This document shows positions 45,160 to 57,898 of a stretch of 64,000 bases of DNA, piece after piece; within the stretch, counting starts at the first letter, position 1, and each line of letters opens with the position of its first letter. The notes beneath the pieces are model-generated. The model worked only from the letters and a program-made list of their open reading frames with translations, was not told where the DNA came from and ran no database searches. The stretch is from positions 1 to 64,000 of the forward strand of contig JALRME010000052.1 in NCBI GenBank assembly GCA_026120035.1. Direction: 5' to 3'. The DNA is from Coleophoma eucalyptorum. Lineage: Eukaryota > Ascomycota > Leotiomycetes > Helotiales > Dermateaceae. A program made the translations under genes and the position numbers.

Positions 45160-46790
45160 TCTCTCTCTGGGTACTAATCTTCAGAGAATTCAAGCCCATA
45201 GCAAGCCTACCATGTTCGTTTTTGATAGTTTCAGCTTTTGCTCTGCCATCAAATTCGGATTCACCGGCTCCACCTGGAAAATCGGGCGGGGGAATTCCTT
45301 CAAGAGAATAGTCCCGCTGTTGCGCAATATATTGCTGTATGTTATCAGCTTGCAATTTTAAGTTGTACGAACCAAATACCTTACGGCATTATTGGGAGTT
45401 AGCGGAACCGATGAGATATAGAAAACGCAAGCATCTATATTCCCGGTATTTTCACTCTCTGTGCCGTGAATAGTGTCCGCACTCCAGAAAACTAAGGAAA
45501 TCAGCGCGATTCTGCTTTAGCCCCATAGAACTTTACTAGTATCATCTGGCTCAACAGTAGGGTATGGTATCATAGTTTCGCTCAGCGACAAATGAGGGTG
45601 GTGATCAGGGTTGTGCTCTTGAGCAGTTCCAGGGTTTGCGCCGTGCAGGCAGACGTTACCCTCATCATCGTGAAAACTTTCATGCACTTAAGGAGCCCTT
45701 CTGGGTAGGTTTGAAAAATGGTCTGAGCATCCAGTAAGCAGTAGACAGCTGCAGTATAGGGTGAACAACGAGAGTGCCTGTCTTGATTAACGACAATTCA
45801 TGTTTATATATACGACTCACCCACCTTGATTGGGTCCATGACGAGACAACCCAAGCCACCTTGAAATGTTCGAAACACAGAGCAGCCTCCTGGCCCATAG
45901 TACATATTCATATTGGCGTCAAGCCGACCAGACAGATCCCATGGGTTATACTCTTGCCACTATACAAATTTAATCAAATCGTCTGCGAGGCGAAGTCCTT
46001 TACGCTACATTTCCCTGGAATATCTTACTATAAACATGATTGTAGTTACTATCCTCCTATCTTTCCATACCTCCTCCGTCCACATGAGGGGAAAGCGCAA
46101 ATTGTTTGTCACCAGGTGGACGAATTTGCACACGGGCACAATAAGACAGTGGAACCGTCAGATGAACTACTATAGGTGAGTGACAATGAATAGAAGAGGG
46201 CTGTGCAGAAGTAACACGAACCTTTCTGGTGAGTATCAGCAGAATACAACTGATTCATCCACGACTGTGTAGCAAGCATGTTCGGATGCGACCTTGCCTT
46301 GACCTGGGATGGACTCCAGTAAGACTCATAGACAACCTGATTCAGGTAAGCAACCAGCTGGATAGAAGATAAGCTTCCGACATCTACCTTCTTGTCTACG
46401 TCTGATGGAAACTCCTTGAATTTGTTTGCAGCAATATACTGGCAAATATCGGAAAGAAGAGTGTCGGTGACATCGCTCGGCATAACACCTTTAATAACAG
46501 CAACACCGGTTTGTCGAACGGCATCGACGCTGGCCGAAGGTACAGTCCCGTCTTGAATATCCGAAAACTTAATCTGGGGAATAATCTATTTTATTCAGAA
46601 TTATCCTTCTAATTTGGTATGAGAAAATGTGTTCAGATCAAACATACAGATTCTCGCCTGGTAGCAACTTCTTCGGTTCTAACCTATAGAACCTCGACCA
46701 AATCATCCCACGATTTTTGGATATGCTCCTTAAAAACCAACAGTAAGATTATGTTTCAGGTCTCCAAATAGTTCGGATAGTGAGTGGTTT
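45160..46790 (-). pseudogene. DUF1479-family protein relic
   Basis: Pieces in shifting minus-strand frames follow the order of DUF1479 proteins (putative 2-oxoglutarate/iron oxygenase-like): GDLKHNLT near 46760, KSWDDLVEVL, IPQIKFSDIQDG (about 46560), TGVAVIKGVMPSDV (46475-46520), YWSPSQVKARSHPNML (about 46265-46320), GTLVVHPILQLSTAYWMLRPFF (about 45730), DTIHGTES, and near 45200-45330 YIAQQRDYSLEGIPPPDFPGG. Each piece is separated by stops or frameshifts, and there is a TAG at the VEVL position, so no functional product is expected. Family recognised from motif order; exact ends approximate. Confidence 0.7.
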
Positions 46791-48847
46791 GGCCTTTCGA
46801 CCGGAGAATGAGGTAAAAACAGACGATATATCGCCTTCCTGTTTATCTTTTCGGGTGAGAACTGCAGCCTCGGTTGCCAAGCGCCGTCTGGTTGGTTGGT
46901 ACGAGGGCAAGCCGTCCTAAGCACTTCAGGCACTTTGATCCCACGTCCCCATTTATAACGTGATTCATTATGACTTTGCGTTGCTCTGTAAATTTGTCCT
47001 TTAAGGTATGAGATTTAATTATGTAGCTCTGTTCAAACATTAAGAGAACTTCGTTGGCCTTTATAATTCCCTCCGTTGCTTTGGGTGACTTTTATCAAGC
47101 ACGTAATTCGACTGAACCAGCCACTCGGCAAGTGATGCTAACCGCCGAGCCAGTACAGACAGACGAGTGAAGCATAGTCGGAAGTATCCCAAACGAGTGT
47201 TTCCGAAGCGCAGCGGCGCTACCCAAAAGAGAAGTCCGTCAGCCACCAATCCCAATTTGCTGCACCGCTCAAGGAGGTCGTTCCAAACGCCAAACCACGG
47301 TAGCCCATTGCTGTGGCCCAGTTTGCCACCGCATAAATCGCAGAATGGGGCTCCATGCAGACGACAGCTGTAAGTGCACGGCCGTGGAACGGGGACCCCA
47401 TTCCAAAGACACCTATGCGAGATACGGACCTCCCATTTTAGTTAGCAGCAGATAAAGTGGGCAGCCACTACGAAGCAAAGCCAGCTTAGGTAGCGAATAT
47501 CATAAGGCTATTTAAAAGTTAGGGGGTGATTTGATAGTATCATTTATGCGGTTTGGCTAATATACTTGTACTAATTATGTGTAAATCAGTATGATCTTCT
47601 TTTATCTGATTCTAAGCTCTCTTACTAGTTCTGTAACCTTTCGTCTAACCGGGCTACTGCTGTGTCTTGAGGCGATGTCGCTACAAGTAAATGTAGGAGC
47701 AATCGCTATTAGATCCCAATTAGAGACGGGTACTTTGGTGCTTCAAAATGTATAGTAATAGATATGGTGGTGCTTGTTCAGAAATGGAACCTTCTACTCT
47801 ATAGATTCTTCTACTGATATGTCTAAAGTTGCCTCCAGTAAGATGACGTATTGGAGGACCCATGCACCCTGTACCCACTACCACAGATCTAAAATTTTCA
47901 CATTCTAACTTATAGTAACTTATTTACAGTCTCTACATAATTTCTACCAGTATTAAAACGCTGATAGAAACAAAAACACTCGAGCTAACAATCGTCTTGC
48001 TTAGTGCCACAACAGCTATCGGCAAAATCTAGTCAGCATTTTAGTCCCAGCATACAAAGCGAGGAAAACAAGGTCAAGAATTAAAATTAATTAAAATATT
48101 CTTGGACAAGTAGCCGCTCCATAGTATGTTTTTTAGATAGGGCCCTGCAAAGGAAAATAAAACCCAAAATGCAGAGGCCTACTACCTTGCGTGCCATATT
48201 AGTTCTACAAATTACTAGGTTAGTACTAAAAGCTCTTTGTTATTTTGTATGAGTATTCATATACAAGCTAAACATTTAACTTATTCATTCATTTCACTCA
48301 TCATTCGTGCTCTATTGAGATACGGCTAAGAGCAATATTTTAAAGTTCAACGCATCAGATAGTCGTGGAGCCTTCACAAATGTGATCCGTTGACAGGATA
48401 ATCCCTCTACCACGAAAAACAGCCGGATAATTCTCTATGGTTGAAGTGCTAAGATCTCTTTAATGAGAAAAGCTTCGTTTCTTGTGAAATGACACAGAGT
48501 ATTTGTAACAATCCGTTGGTCTAAGCCCGTTATGAGCCTTGTGCTGTTTGAGGTTGAGACTCCACGCTTTGACATAAACCGCATCAGGATGGGCAACTAC
48601 ATTGACCACCAATCGGAAAGCACAAAGCACAGGGGCTCTAAAGGCAACCAAATCTATGCGTGAAGTTCGTATGCTATTTGGGTTATTATGGGCCTCCCAA
48701 TATGTTGTGAAAGTCTCGGGAAGCCAACCTCCACAAACTCGCTTTGATGGTTCCTAAGAGGACTGGTATATGGTCTAAGGTTGCCTTGCTTTTCTATGAT
48801 CACCATTTCATTTCTTCGTTGTCTATTTACGAGATTGCCATTTCATA
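46791..48847. other. Decayed region, one unassigned relic
   Basis: Minus-strand frames between 46960 and 47401 (for example SAIYAVANWATAMGYRGLAF and CFTRLSVLARRLASL) could be exons of a lost gene of unknown family. From about 47420 to 48847 nothing is recognised apart from AT-rich spacer and the promoter of the next gene. Confidence 0.35.
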
Positions 48848-50881
48848 ATGCTTTTTTTTAAAAGTCTCATTCCTACAGCTGCCTTCTTCGTGGGAGTAAG
48901 GGCTTCGGCATTAACAGATCAATTACAAGCTTTGCTACCTAAATGCACAGTATTTCCTCTCTTCCCAAGCTTAATGTATTGATTAATTCTGACATTATAC
49001 TGATTAGATAAACTGCGTTTTCCCTCCAGTTTCGAACGTTACAACTGCCACAGCATCAAATTCGACATGTGCAATCGACGATCTGCAATGCGTCTGCACT
49101 AATAATGAATTTCAAGCTCAATTGTCGGATTGTTTACAGGCTGCATGCGGTTACGCAGATCAAATAAGTGATATATTCCATTTGAACTTTTATAACTCGA
49201 ACGACTAATACGCCAAAGCTATTGTTAAACTTAACATTGCTGTTTGTCAAGGAATAGATATTCCGGATCGGAGGGAGGATATTATTAGGCCTGCAATTGC
49301 TTTAATAGCAATTACTGTCCCAACGGTTCTTCTTAGGTTATGGTCTAGAATTTCTATAGCAGGCACCATTCAATCGGATGACTGGACTATTTTTGCCGCC
49401 GCTGTATGTATTCAACTCGCCTTTTATAATATTTTACTTCAGCAGACATTAAGACAAATCTTTCAGATTATCTACGTTGCAATAATGGTTGCAAATATTT
49501 TCAGTGAGCATATTCTAGTAAATACTAGACCTTCACTAACAAACTCCAGACGCCGTGAACGGGTACGGCCGACATATCTGGGAGGTACCACCAGATTTGA
49601 CGCCTACTCTTTTAAAGGTATTTCTCCCTAATATACCCCTTATATTACAACTAGAGAATTCTGACGTAGAAAGAACTTCCTGGCCTTTGAAGTTCTATAT
49701 ATCACCGATCTTGTCCTTATCAAAATATCAATCCTACTGTTCTACCTTCGTGTATTCAAGAGCACGTGGTTTCAGAAAGCTGCCACTGCTACTATAACAT
49801 TTATTCTGATGTACGGGGTTTCCTATTCAATTGTTTTCATATTTCAATGCAACCCAGTACAAGGCGCATGGAATAAGTTCATTTCATCCAAATGCCTGAA
49901 TTTAAACGGTATACTCTTTTCAAGTGCAGGCTTGAGCATTGTACAAGATATCGTTATTCTACTTCTTCCTATTCCAGAACTCATCAATCTAACCTTGGAT
50001 TTCAAGAAGAAAGTTGGGCTTTTGCTAATGTTTGGGGTGGGGGCACTGTAAGCAACCTTTTAATCCTCAGATATACGTTAAGGCTAATGGCAATTTGTAG
50101 TTCCTTTATAGTTAGTATTGTTAGATTGAAGTTCATCATCGATTTCGGCCAATCAAAAGATCAAACCTGTAGGTTATCTTTTAAACAAATTACTAAGACA
50201 ATTCAGGAATAATGAAAAATAATAGGGGAAAACGTAACATCAACTGTCTGGACTCTTATTGAGATATCGATGGCGATCATCTGCGCATGCTTACCGGCTC
50301 TCCGAGCGCTGCTCACCTTGTGGTTTTCACCAAGTACCAAATTAGGCACGACGAAATTTTCGTCTACTTCTACTAGCACTTCCAATAGCACTTTCTCAGA
50401 TTGGAGTATGAAAGATCGAAGTAGTATAGTAATGATACCGGAACCCGCTTCCCAAGACTTCGGGCGTTTCCTAAGAAAGGGAATACAGCTGAAGGATATA
50501 GGGCCAAGAGCTTATATTGAGATAAAAGACCTAAAAGAAAACCGACAACTTCCTCGAAGTTCTTACCATACCTCAATACTGGCGACATTTTTAAGAAAGA
50601 TAACCAACAGAAATGACACAGAGTTAAGAGAACAGTTTTCAAGGGCCGTTAAACCCCTCCCAGACCTCCCGCTGGAGCAAGGAAACAATACAATGGCTTC
50701 TATTTCACCGCCAAATCATCTAAAGTCTCCTATTATAGAATATCAAGTTCACGCTGTAGCTGGAATGGAAAGGGGTAGGCCCAAGGCAAATCCTCCACAG
50801 GCGAGAAGGCCAACTATGCCTTCAACTCAAAGGACTGGCATTCGGTTCTCTGAGCAGGTGCGAAAAGGGGAGTTTTTCTAG
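48848..50881 (+). CDS. CFEM-domain PTH11-like seven-helix receptor
   Basis: Eight exons join in frame to 549 residues: 48848-48949, 49008-49167, 49219-49403, 49467-49503, 49550-49617, 49674-50047, 50101-50168 and 50226-50881; introns are 46-63 nt with CTRAY branches. Residues 1-20 are a signal peptide. The extracellular CFEM domain has all eight cysteines (about 33, 37, 55, 62, 64, 76, 81, 97) with the C-x3-C start. Then come the rhodopsin-like helices: RPAIALIAITVPTVLLRLWSR, SDDWTIFAAA, NGYGRHIW, VLYITDLVLIKISILLFYLR, FQCNPVQGAWN, QDIVILLLPIPEL, IDFGQSKDQTWENV and a final helix, with a long Ser/Thr-rich cytoplasmic tail. In Magnaporthe, Pth11 of this class senses surface cues in appressorium formation. 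The gene is intact. The acceptor of intron 1 was chosen because it restores both the frame and the C-x3-C. Confidence 0.88.
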
Positions 50882-52301
50882 TTATACTGATTATAATTAG
50901 AAGGCAGCTACAGAACCTCTTCTTCATATGCATAGGACATGATTTTTATAAAGATCTATGAACTAATTTCTTGTAGCTAATATAACCTTTCATACATACC
51001 AGCTTTGGTATGTATTTCGCCATTTCAAGAAGGCTGATGTCTTTCCAATGCAAGTTTTGCCCACTGTCTAAATCGAAAGCCGACGTTACCTGCCCGTTGA
51101 CTAAGGAATAAATTTCCGGGTGACACTAATTAGTTCCCAAAGACGATATCTGGAGGGGCAAGCTTTTTATCATCATATATATCATGGGGATTGTCATAGG
51201 TTAGCCACTTTATACCAGCTCTATACACAGTTCCCCAGGAGATATTTTGGGTCCAGTCGATAGGTACTCTCAGCATAACCCATTCTCCTCGGACGTATTA
51301 TATATTGGAGACCCAATGAAGGCCCAATAGATAGATGAGTGGTGTGTCTCTTCAAGCAGGGAATTTATATAGGGGCATTGATAGAAAGCGGCGCCAATAC
51401 ATCTGTTATATCTAAAGAGCAGAGACTAACAATGTCGGTAGCCAGAGAAGATAACCTGGAGGCATCAGAATCCTCTATTGTTAGTAAATTGAAGTTGATA
51501 TAACTAGTTAACCTACAGATAGCTGGATCGAGATGCTGTTATCATTATGATAATTGTGCTTGTGAACCTTAAGGATGAGATGAGGGAGGCATAGCCCCTG
51601 CCAAGTGTTTTAAGTGTAGTGACTGTAGGTAGCATAAAATAGTTAAATAAAAAGTGCATGACAATGAATTAAATAGTCTATTATACTACGACCGCTTTGA
51701 TGGAAAAGAAGCTAGCAAAGAAGTGAATATGAATCAGGAGTTGGCGAATACCGCAACACCCTGTGTAAAAAGCGATATCAATAACATCAAGTATAATACA
51801 GGACTACGCAACTAAAATAATATGTCAATTAAATGCCAAGCTTGAATAACTTGTCCAACGAAGGCCGAATTACTGATTACATTTAGGCCTAAATTTTGAA
51901 GCAGTTCCAACTTTTATTTCGAAACGTGCGGAAGACGCAAAGACCGGACCTGAGAATAGCCGATGCGACCGCGCGCGCTCCCTCTTTCTCTCTTTCTCTG
52001 AACCACCTCTCTAGACTTTTACTTTATTTCGAAAGGACCTCAGTAACGTTGCTGGAATGAGAGCTAATGAACCATTCTAGTTCCTCCCGCGACGGCTAGA
52101 GAAATAGAGGGTGTTAGTGTGTGTCACGTGCTTAAGGTAATTAACACTACGTTGGTCTACAAGACAACTCAGGTTCTCCTGGGCAGGGATTTGGCGATTA
52201 CGGGGTAACGGCCTGCATGGCAACAGTATTACGGAGAAGGTAGCAGCTGGGAATGCATCAGGGAAAGTCTTGGAGGTTATTTTTGATGACATGAGCTATA
52301 G
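50882..52301. other. Gene-free spacer
   Basis: 1.4 kb without a recognisable gene or repeat; a CT-rich tract lies at about 51980-52000. Confidence 0.45.
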
Positions 52302-52531
52302 TTATTCTGAAATTGAATTTGCAATAGCTTCCAAGGGAGCTAACGACTTATACACGAACTCGTTACTTGTAACAATATCATCGCCCTTTAGGTAATGATA
52401 CCACGTGGCCAGAATATTATATTTGTCTCCAGCACTTGCGCTTAATTGCGAAACAATAGCTGACAGCTCCCTTGCCCGGCCTGATGAGCATTCTTTCATC
52501 CAGCCTCTGGCTACCTTCCGAGAGGTTCCCA

Positions 52532-52924
52532 TTAACGAATAAAGCAATAAGACCGTATAGGGGGGTTTGTGAGGTTATTTACAAATACAACCGCTTCTGA
52601 CTGCCTTCGGGCTAGCTCTTGCTTTGTGATCATGTGAGACTTGAAAGTCGTCAAGTGTCGAGTCAAACGAGTAATCTGTACTTTATTTATGATGGAGAAA
52701 TGCGGGGTTGCGGGGATTGTGGGGGTTAGAGATAATGATTGACTAAGGACTAGGGTTTTTATTTTTATTAGCAAACGAATGGGCATTTTCTTGCTAAAGT
52801 TAAGATAATCAGCGCTACTGCATGGTGCATATTTCCCCGCACTTGTTTGAGACAAGGAAAATAAAAAAGAGGGAGAGAGCGAAAAAAGGGAGCGAAGGGA
52901 GGGGTGTCCGGGATTTAGATTCAT
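52532..52924 (-). CDS. Small hypothetical ORF, possibly two-exon (doubtful)
   Basis: An ATG-started 130-codon frame, Ser/Leu-rich then Lys/Arg-rich, divergent from the MFS gene. A second frame just downstream (52302-52547) could continue it with an intron or frameshift, adding a more hydrophilic 80-residue piece. No family is recognised. It may be a 5' leader of low-complexity sequence rather than a gene. Confidence 0.25.
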   Translation of the reverse strand: MNLNPGHPSLRSLFSLSPSFLFSLSQTSAGKYAPCSSADYLNFSKKMPIRLLIKIKTLVLSQSLSLTPTIPATPHFSIINKVQITRLTRHLTTFKSHMITKQELARRQSEAVVFVNNLTNPPIRSYCFIR

Positions 52925-53032
52925 AGATAAACCAACCTTCTTTCTTCTTTTTAATTACTCACTCCTCTTCTCTTCTCTTGACTGACTAGCTAGCTATCTT
53001 GCCGACATCTATTCCCCTTGGATTAATTAGGC

Positions 53033-54634
53033 ATGGCGTCGTTAAACAGGGACGACAAGAAGTCCGAGGTCGCTGCTCCTCCTGTAAATCATATAGAGAT
53101 TGTTCATTATGAGGAAGCAATGCACTTCGGGGCGCTGACAGAGGAGGAACTGATCATTGAGAAAAAATTGCGTCGGAAAATCGACATCCGTATTATGCCG
53201 GTGGTCATCACCGTCTATCTCATGAATTACATTGATCGGTTAGTCAGATGTCCTCTCTCTGTATGGAACAGCTAGCCTAACTCGATTTGGAGAAATAACT
53301 ATGCAGCTGCCAAATTACAAGGTCTTGTTGAATCTCTCCATCTGGTCGGTGACCAATATCAGACCGGGCTATCTATTCTTTTCGTCGGCTATGTTTTGAT
53401 GCAGGTCCCATCCAATCTCCTGCTGAATTATGCCGGCCGTCCTTCCATATACCTTGGCTTCTTTACTGTGGTATGGGGATTGGTCTCCGCTGTGACGAGC
53501 CAAGTAACAAGCTACGGCGGTATTATCGCTTGTCGATTCATTTTGGGAGTTGTTGAAGCTCCTTTCTTTGCTGGTGTCTTATTCTACCTCTCAAAGTGGT
53601 ATACCAAAGAGGAGCTAGCCAAACGAATGGCGGTTTTCTATTCAGGCTCTTTGATATCAGGAGCCTTTGGGAATCTTCTTGCAGCAGGAATTCTCGGCGG
53701 ATTAAAGGGTGTGCGCGGCATGGAAGCCTGGCAGTGGCTTTATATTATCGAAGGCACTGTGACCGTTTTTGTCGGCCTACTCGTATGCATCATCTTACCA
53801 GATTTTCCAGACACATGGAAAGCTCTTTCTCCCGAGATGAAGCGCGTTGCAAATCGCCGTTTGGCTATTGATGCCGCTGAGGCAGACGTTGATGAAGCTA
53901 GAGGGATGAGCCAGATCCAAGGCTTGAAGCTGGCTTTCACAGATCCGAAGACCTACATGCTTGCCCTAGCCTACATGGGCATCACCGGTTCCGCTGGGTT
54001 CCAGAATTTTTTCCCGACATTAACAGCTACTTTGGGTTATAACAAAATCATTTCACTGTTACTTGTCGCTCCTCCATATGTTTTCATGGTACTTTACAGT
54101 TACGGCCACTGCTATATGTCCGACTCACTAGGCAATCGATTTTGGTTCTTGATGTATCCAGTTGTAGTCTCCATCCTAGGATTTATTTTATTTATGGTGT
54201 GCAAATCATTTGGTCCCTTATACTTCTCATTCTTTCTTATGAATTTTGTTTTCGCCCAGAACGGAACGATCTATGCATGGATTTCAAACGCAATTCCTCG
54301 TCCACCAGCCAAGCGAGCGGCAGCACTCGCTTTTATCAATTCTGTTGGAAACTCAGCTAGTATCTGGACACCATTTACGTATACACCCAGCAGTGCCCCT
54401 CATTATAGGCCAGCACTTGGCGCCTGTATTGGGCTCCAGATCTTAGCTATGTCTATGTTCATCGGAATGCGCTTCTACCTTGAAGCGCAGAACAAGGAAT
54501 TACAACGACTTGAGGATGAACCGGTTCAGCTCCAGGATAAAGATATACGCAAGCTTCAGAAAACAGCTGAACTTGGGGGTGTTGATATCAGTACGGCAAG
54601 AATGATCCAGAAAGGGTACCGATATATGATTTAA
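53033..54634 (+). CDS. Dal5/allantoate-permease-type MFS transporter (ACS family)
   Basis: Two exons, 53033-53238 and 53293-54634 (54-nt intron, GTTAGT donor), encode 515 residues. An N-terminal cytoplasmic stretch ends in LRRKIDIRIMPVV, then NYIDRNNYAAAK starts helix 1, the standard opening of anion:cation symporters. Further landmarks are GLSILFVGYVLMQVPSN, the RFILGVVEAPFFAGVLFYLS helix with SKWY, WQWLYIIEG, ILPDFP, and in the second half a hydrophobic helix set ending before a charged C-terminus with KGYRYMI. The family carries carboxylates such as allantoate, nicotinate, pantothenate or dipeptide-like compounds across the plasma membrane. The substrate cannot be assigned. The gene is intact, has normal composition and is not in an obvious cluster. 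Confidence 0.9.
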
Positions 54635-54800
54635 ATAACTGAACTCTCACTGAGAATGTATATTTTCTGTTGGGATTTAGAGTAGATGCTCTATATCATG
54701 TGTTAAAATTAATCCTAAGGTATTATTTGTACTTTCATAAGTCCCTAGAATGATAAAGTCATATTTAAGATGTAAAATTGATCTATAGAATATTTTTATG

Positions 54801-55106
54801 TGTTGGAACATCGTTATATCACCTGCATATGTTGGAACATCGCTACACCACCTGCACGCGATAGTATATCGTCACACCACCTACACATACAGGTATTCGG
54901 AATATCGTTACATCGCCTATGTGTTTCCGTGTTTGCGCTTGGATGCAAACACTACATATGATTGTATCACTACGGAGGTCGAATCGATACCCAATGGGGG
55001 TATTTATGAGACCTCCATCAAACTCACTTACTTAGAAGAATCATCTATATTTTTACCTCACAATTTTGACCTGTGTATTACAGTGGAAATAAGAGGTATA
55101 CCAACA
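54801..55106 (+). repeat. Solo LTR, family A, copy 3
   Basis: 306 bp, TGTTGG start, CCAACA end, and flanks TTATG and GTATG sharing TATG. Internal phrases GTCGAATCGATACCC and GAAGAATCATCTA match copies 1 and 2. It sits 167 bp after the permease stop codon. Confidence 0.88.
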
Positions 55107-55994
55107 GTATGACAATCCGCTTTTATTATATCCTTTCTCCACAGCCTATATGTCACATACTATAATTTATATAGGTACGCACCATATAGAACATATATCT
55201 TCTTATAATTTACATTCCTAAGTATTATGTCTACCATTTTCCTATTTATGATACTATGGAGTATGGCAACTACAGAAAGAGTTATTTTGACAGAGTGCAG
55301 TTCTAAATAAGAAACTAGTAGCGATCTTGGAGATACGGAAAATTCCAAGATTCAGAACTTTGTGTTCAATGTGAAGGTCGCATCCTGCGATTTATCAATA
55401 ATTACACATTTTCCTGAGCTCAGATGCGAACGTACTTCTGGTCATTGGCCCCATTCTCAAGGATCACGGCTTGATGTACGACTTATTCAGTTCTGGAATA
55501 GTGATGCTGTGCCGGTCGTCTTATTCTAGAGTAGTTAGGGTAGTAAGCTTCATTGCAAAGGTTGTTTGTGCTATAGGTGCACCTTATTAACTTGTATTTC
55601 TTCTTGGTCTTACAAGTCTACAAGAGTGAGGAGGAATATGTGCTGTACAGCTCTTAGGGATTAAACCTCACATTGCACTACCAAAGATGGAATATAATTA
55701 TCGGTACTAAGGAGACAGATAAAATTGCGGGTGTAATTATCTCTGGTTAACATGAACCTAAAAATTGTGTAGAAAGAAAGCCAAGGTGAGCCCTTCAGAC
55801 TATTTCCAAATAACACTACTCTTAGCCGCATTTGCCATCCCATCAAGTTATATAAATTTATGTGACTGGTTCTTGGATCCCCCAGAAATCTTAAGTTCTG
55901 GGCTTATGTTCTACTTCATAGCAACAACTTCGGGACTCTTAGAAACCCATTCTGAGAAAGTTTCTAAGGGCTCACTCAATAACTAGTAGCGAAA
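55107..55994. other. Gene-free spacer
   Basis: 0.9 kb between the solo LTR and the NmrA-like gene's stop codon; nothing is recognisable. Confidence 0.45.
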
Positions 55995-57068
55995 TTAGCT
56001 TGGATCTAATATAAGTGGCGTATCAAAGCGCAGAAGGCGTACTTCACTCCCGTTATCCAGCTGGAGTCCCCCGAACATTCCGTATTCGTGGATATACTTC
56101 CCATTCTCAACCATATCTTCCTGAAAGAAATCAGGGATTCCAAAAGAAGCTAATCTATTTCTATATTCCTCCTCAGTTGCTTCGGACACCGAAACATCAA
56201 GACCGCCAGCTGTATTGAAGATAGTCGCAACCTCGTCCAGGCTATACTCCTTCTCGGCGGCTGAAATTCGTTTCCCAAGGAACTTCTCACGGTTCAGCAA
56301 GATGGACTTAACGTACTTCCCAGTATCCTCTCTGGCTGAAATCAAGGGAATCTTGGTACTGCTTGGAACTGGCCAGCATATTTTGTAGGATTTAGCACCT
56401 ACTGAAGTGGGGACAAGGTTGAAAAGCGTATAGTTCATAAATATTCCCAGGTGGAGAAATGTCGCCGGGAGATCCAGGGAAGCCATGTATTCTTCAACAA
56501 TAGCTTTCCCATCAAAATGGAAAACTTTGGTATACTTGTTATGAGAAACTAAACATTCGGATTAGCAAGCACCTTGATCAGATAGTACGAGAAATTTACT
56601 CTTGGAAACGTAAGGCAAGCTGCTCCAGATAAGATGCTGGACATTGAATTCCTATACCGTTGAGTGACTTATTCATACTAGTTTAGAGGGACTAGTACCT
56701 TCGCAACATCAGCAATATTTTTTCCTTGCTGGATCTCTCTCTCCTTATTCATGATTTCCTGCCAGTTGGTCACGGCAAAAACTGCGTAAACGTCTTTCAT
56801 AACCAGACGCAACGATTCCATATCATCGAGATCAGCCTGTAGGCTTTCCGTTAGCACCTGGTTTTCATAATAGAATAGGAATACTGGCCTTGACTGGCTT
56901 AACACCTCTAGCTGCAAAGGTGACAACAGCTGGCTTTGAAGGATTTCTAGTTACACCATGAATTTCAAACTTTTCAGCAGCGACAGGATCATTCAGAATT
57001 GAATTAATAACCGATCCACCTTGGTTTCCAGTAGCACCAAATACAAGAAGAATCTTTTTAGTAGCCAT
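55995..57068 (-). CDS. NmrA/HSCARG-family NAD(P)-binding protein
   Basis: Four exons, 56904-57068, 56699-56857, 56600-56651 and 55995-56548 (introns 46, 47 and 51 nt), encode 309 residues. The Rossmann fold begins with GATGNQGGSV at residues 11-20, then HGVTRNPSK, LQADLDDMESL, YAVFAVTNW, QHLIWSSLP and a VFHFDGKA...EEYM segment, the standard NmrA-like order. NmrA in Aspergillus represses nitrogen genes by binding the GATA factor AreA; HSCARG relatives sense NADPH. Many family members are instead reductases in small-molecule metabolism, so a regulatory role is not assured. Splice sites were chosen because they restore the frame and the motif order. It is intact, facing away from the gypsy element. 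Confidence 0.88.
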
Positions 57069-57898
57069 GGCTTTTTGCCTATTTAAAACATAAACTTCTG
57101 AAAAAAACAGATTGATTAGCAGCCAATGAGATTGTTTAAGATTAAGTTACTGTACTTTGGGAAAACAATCAAACCTTTATATAGTATTGAAAAGATATCT
57201 TTCGGTTTACAGAATAACTGCATGCCCCACAATTCCTCAACGAAGTTCCTCCGCCCCAAGCCTTCGGGAAGACCATTGCGCCGCCCAAACGCCACAGCCG
57301 CCCTTTGAGCCGTTACAATCACGTGCATTTCTTCGCCAATACCATCCACTATCGAGGAACTATTCCATGCCAATTAAACAGTATCATTGCAGATAGCAGC
57401 CATTTAGGTTAGTCTCTTATAGGAAAAGAGTTTAATTTTTTTTAGAAATTGCACATGGTATTTCTATACTTCAAACGGTACCTTGCAATATATGTTAATG
57501 TCAGCACCTGTAAATGGGACTTTCTAATTGCCTTCCTACTTAGACAAACCGTATATCTTCCCACTCCTCCCTTACAAGTGCCTCTTCGTTCATAATCCAG
57601 TGGACGTAGCAATCACGTACTATCTTCTAGTTCCCATCCTCCTTTCGCTATAAGAAGAGGGCGACTCTCTCCTTCCAAGACAGTAACCATATCACTATCT
57701 TTTCAATCAAAATAGACAAGGCTAATTTACAACTTGGTAGGTCCGAAAAAGCTCCGGAATCGGAGTATCACTCATAAATTCTCAAAACACAGGTACAGGT
57801 GTCAGTGTGAACACTTGACTAGATACGGCATACATTATCATCCAGTATAGTTAAGAAACAATACTTAGCAATACAGCTGGTTGGAAAAAGAAGCATGA
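57069..57898. other. Promoter of the NmrA-like gene and spacer
   Basis: No gene is recognised; the small frames at 57116-57396 lack support. Confidence 0.4.

Noticed and set aside
48950..49040. An alternative acceptor giving a CFEM exon starting at TTTCGAAC
   Set aside because: It shifts the frame; the acceptor at 49007 keeps the frame and restores the C-x3-C pair.
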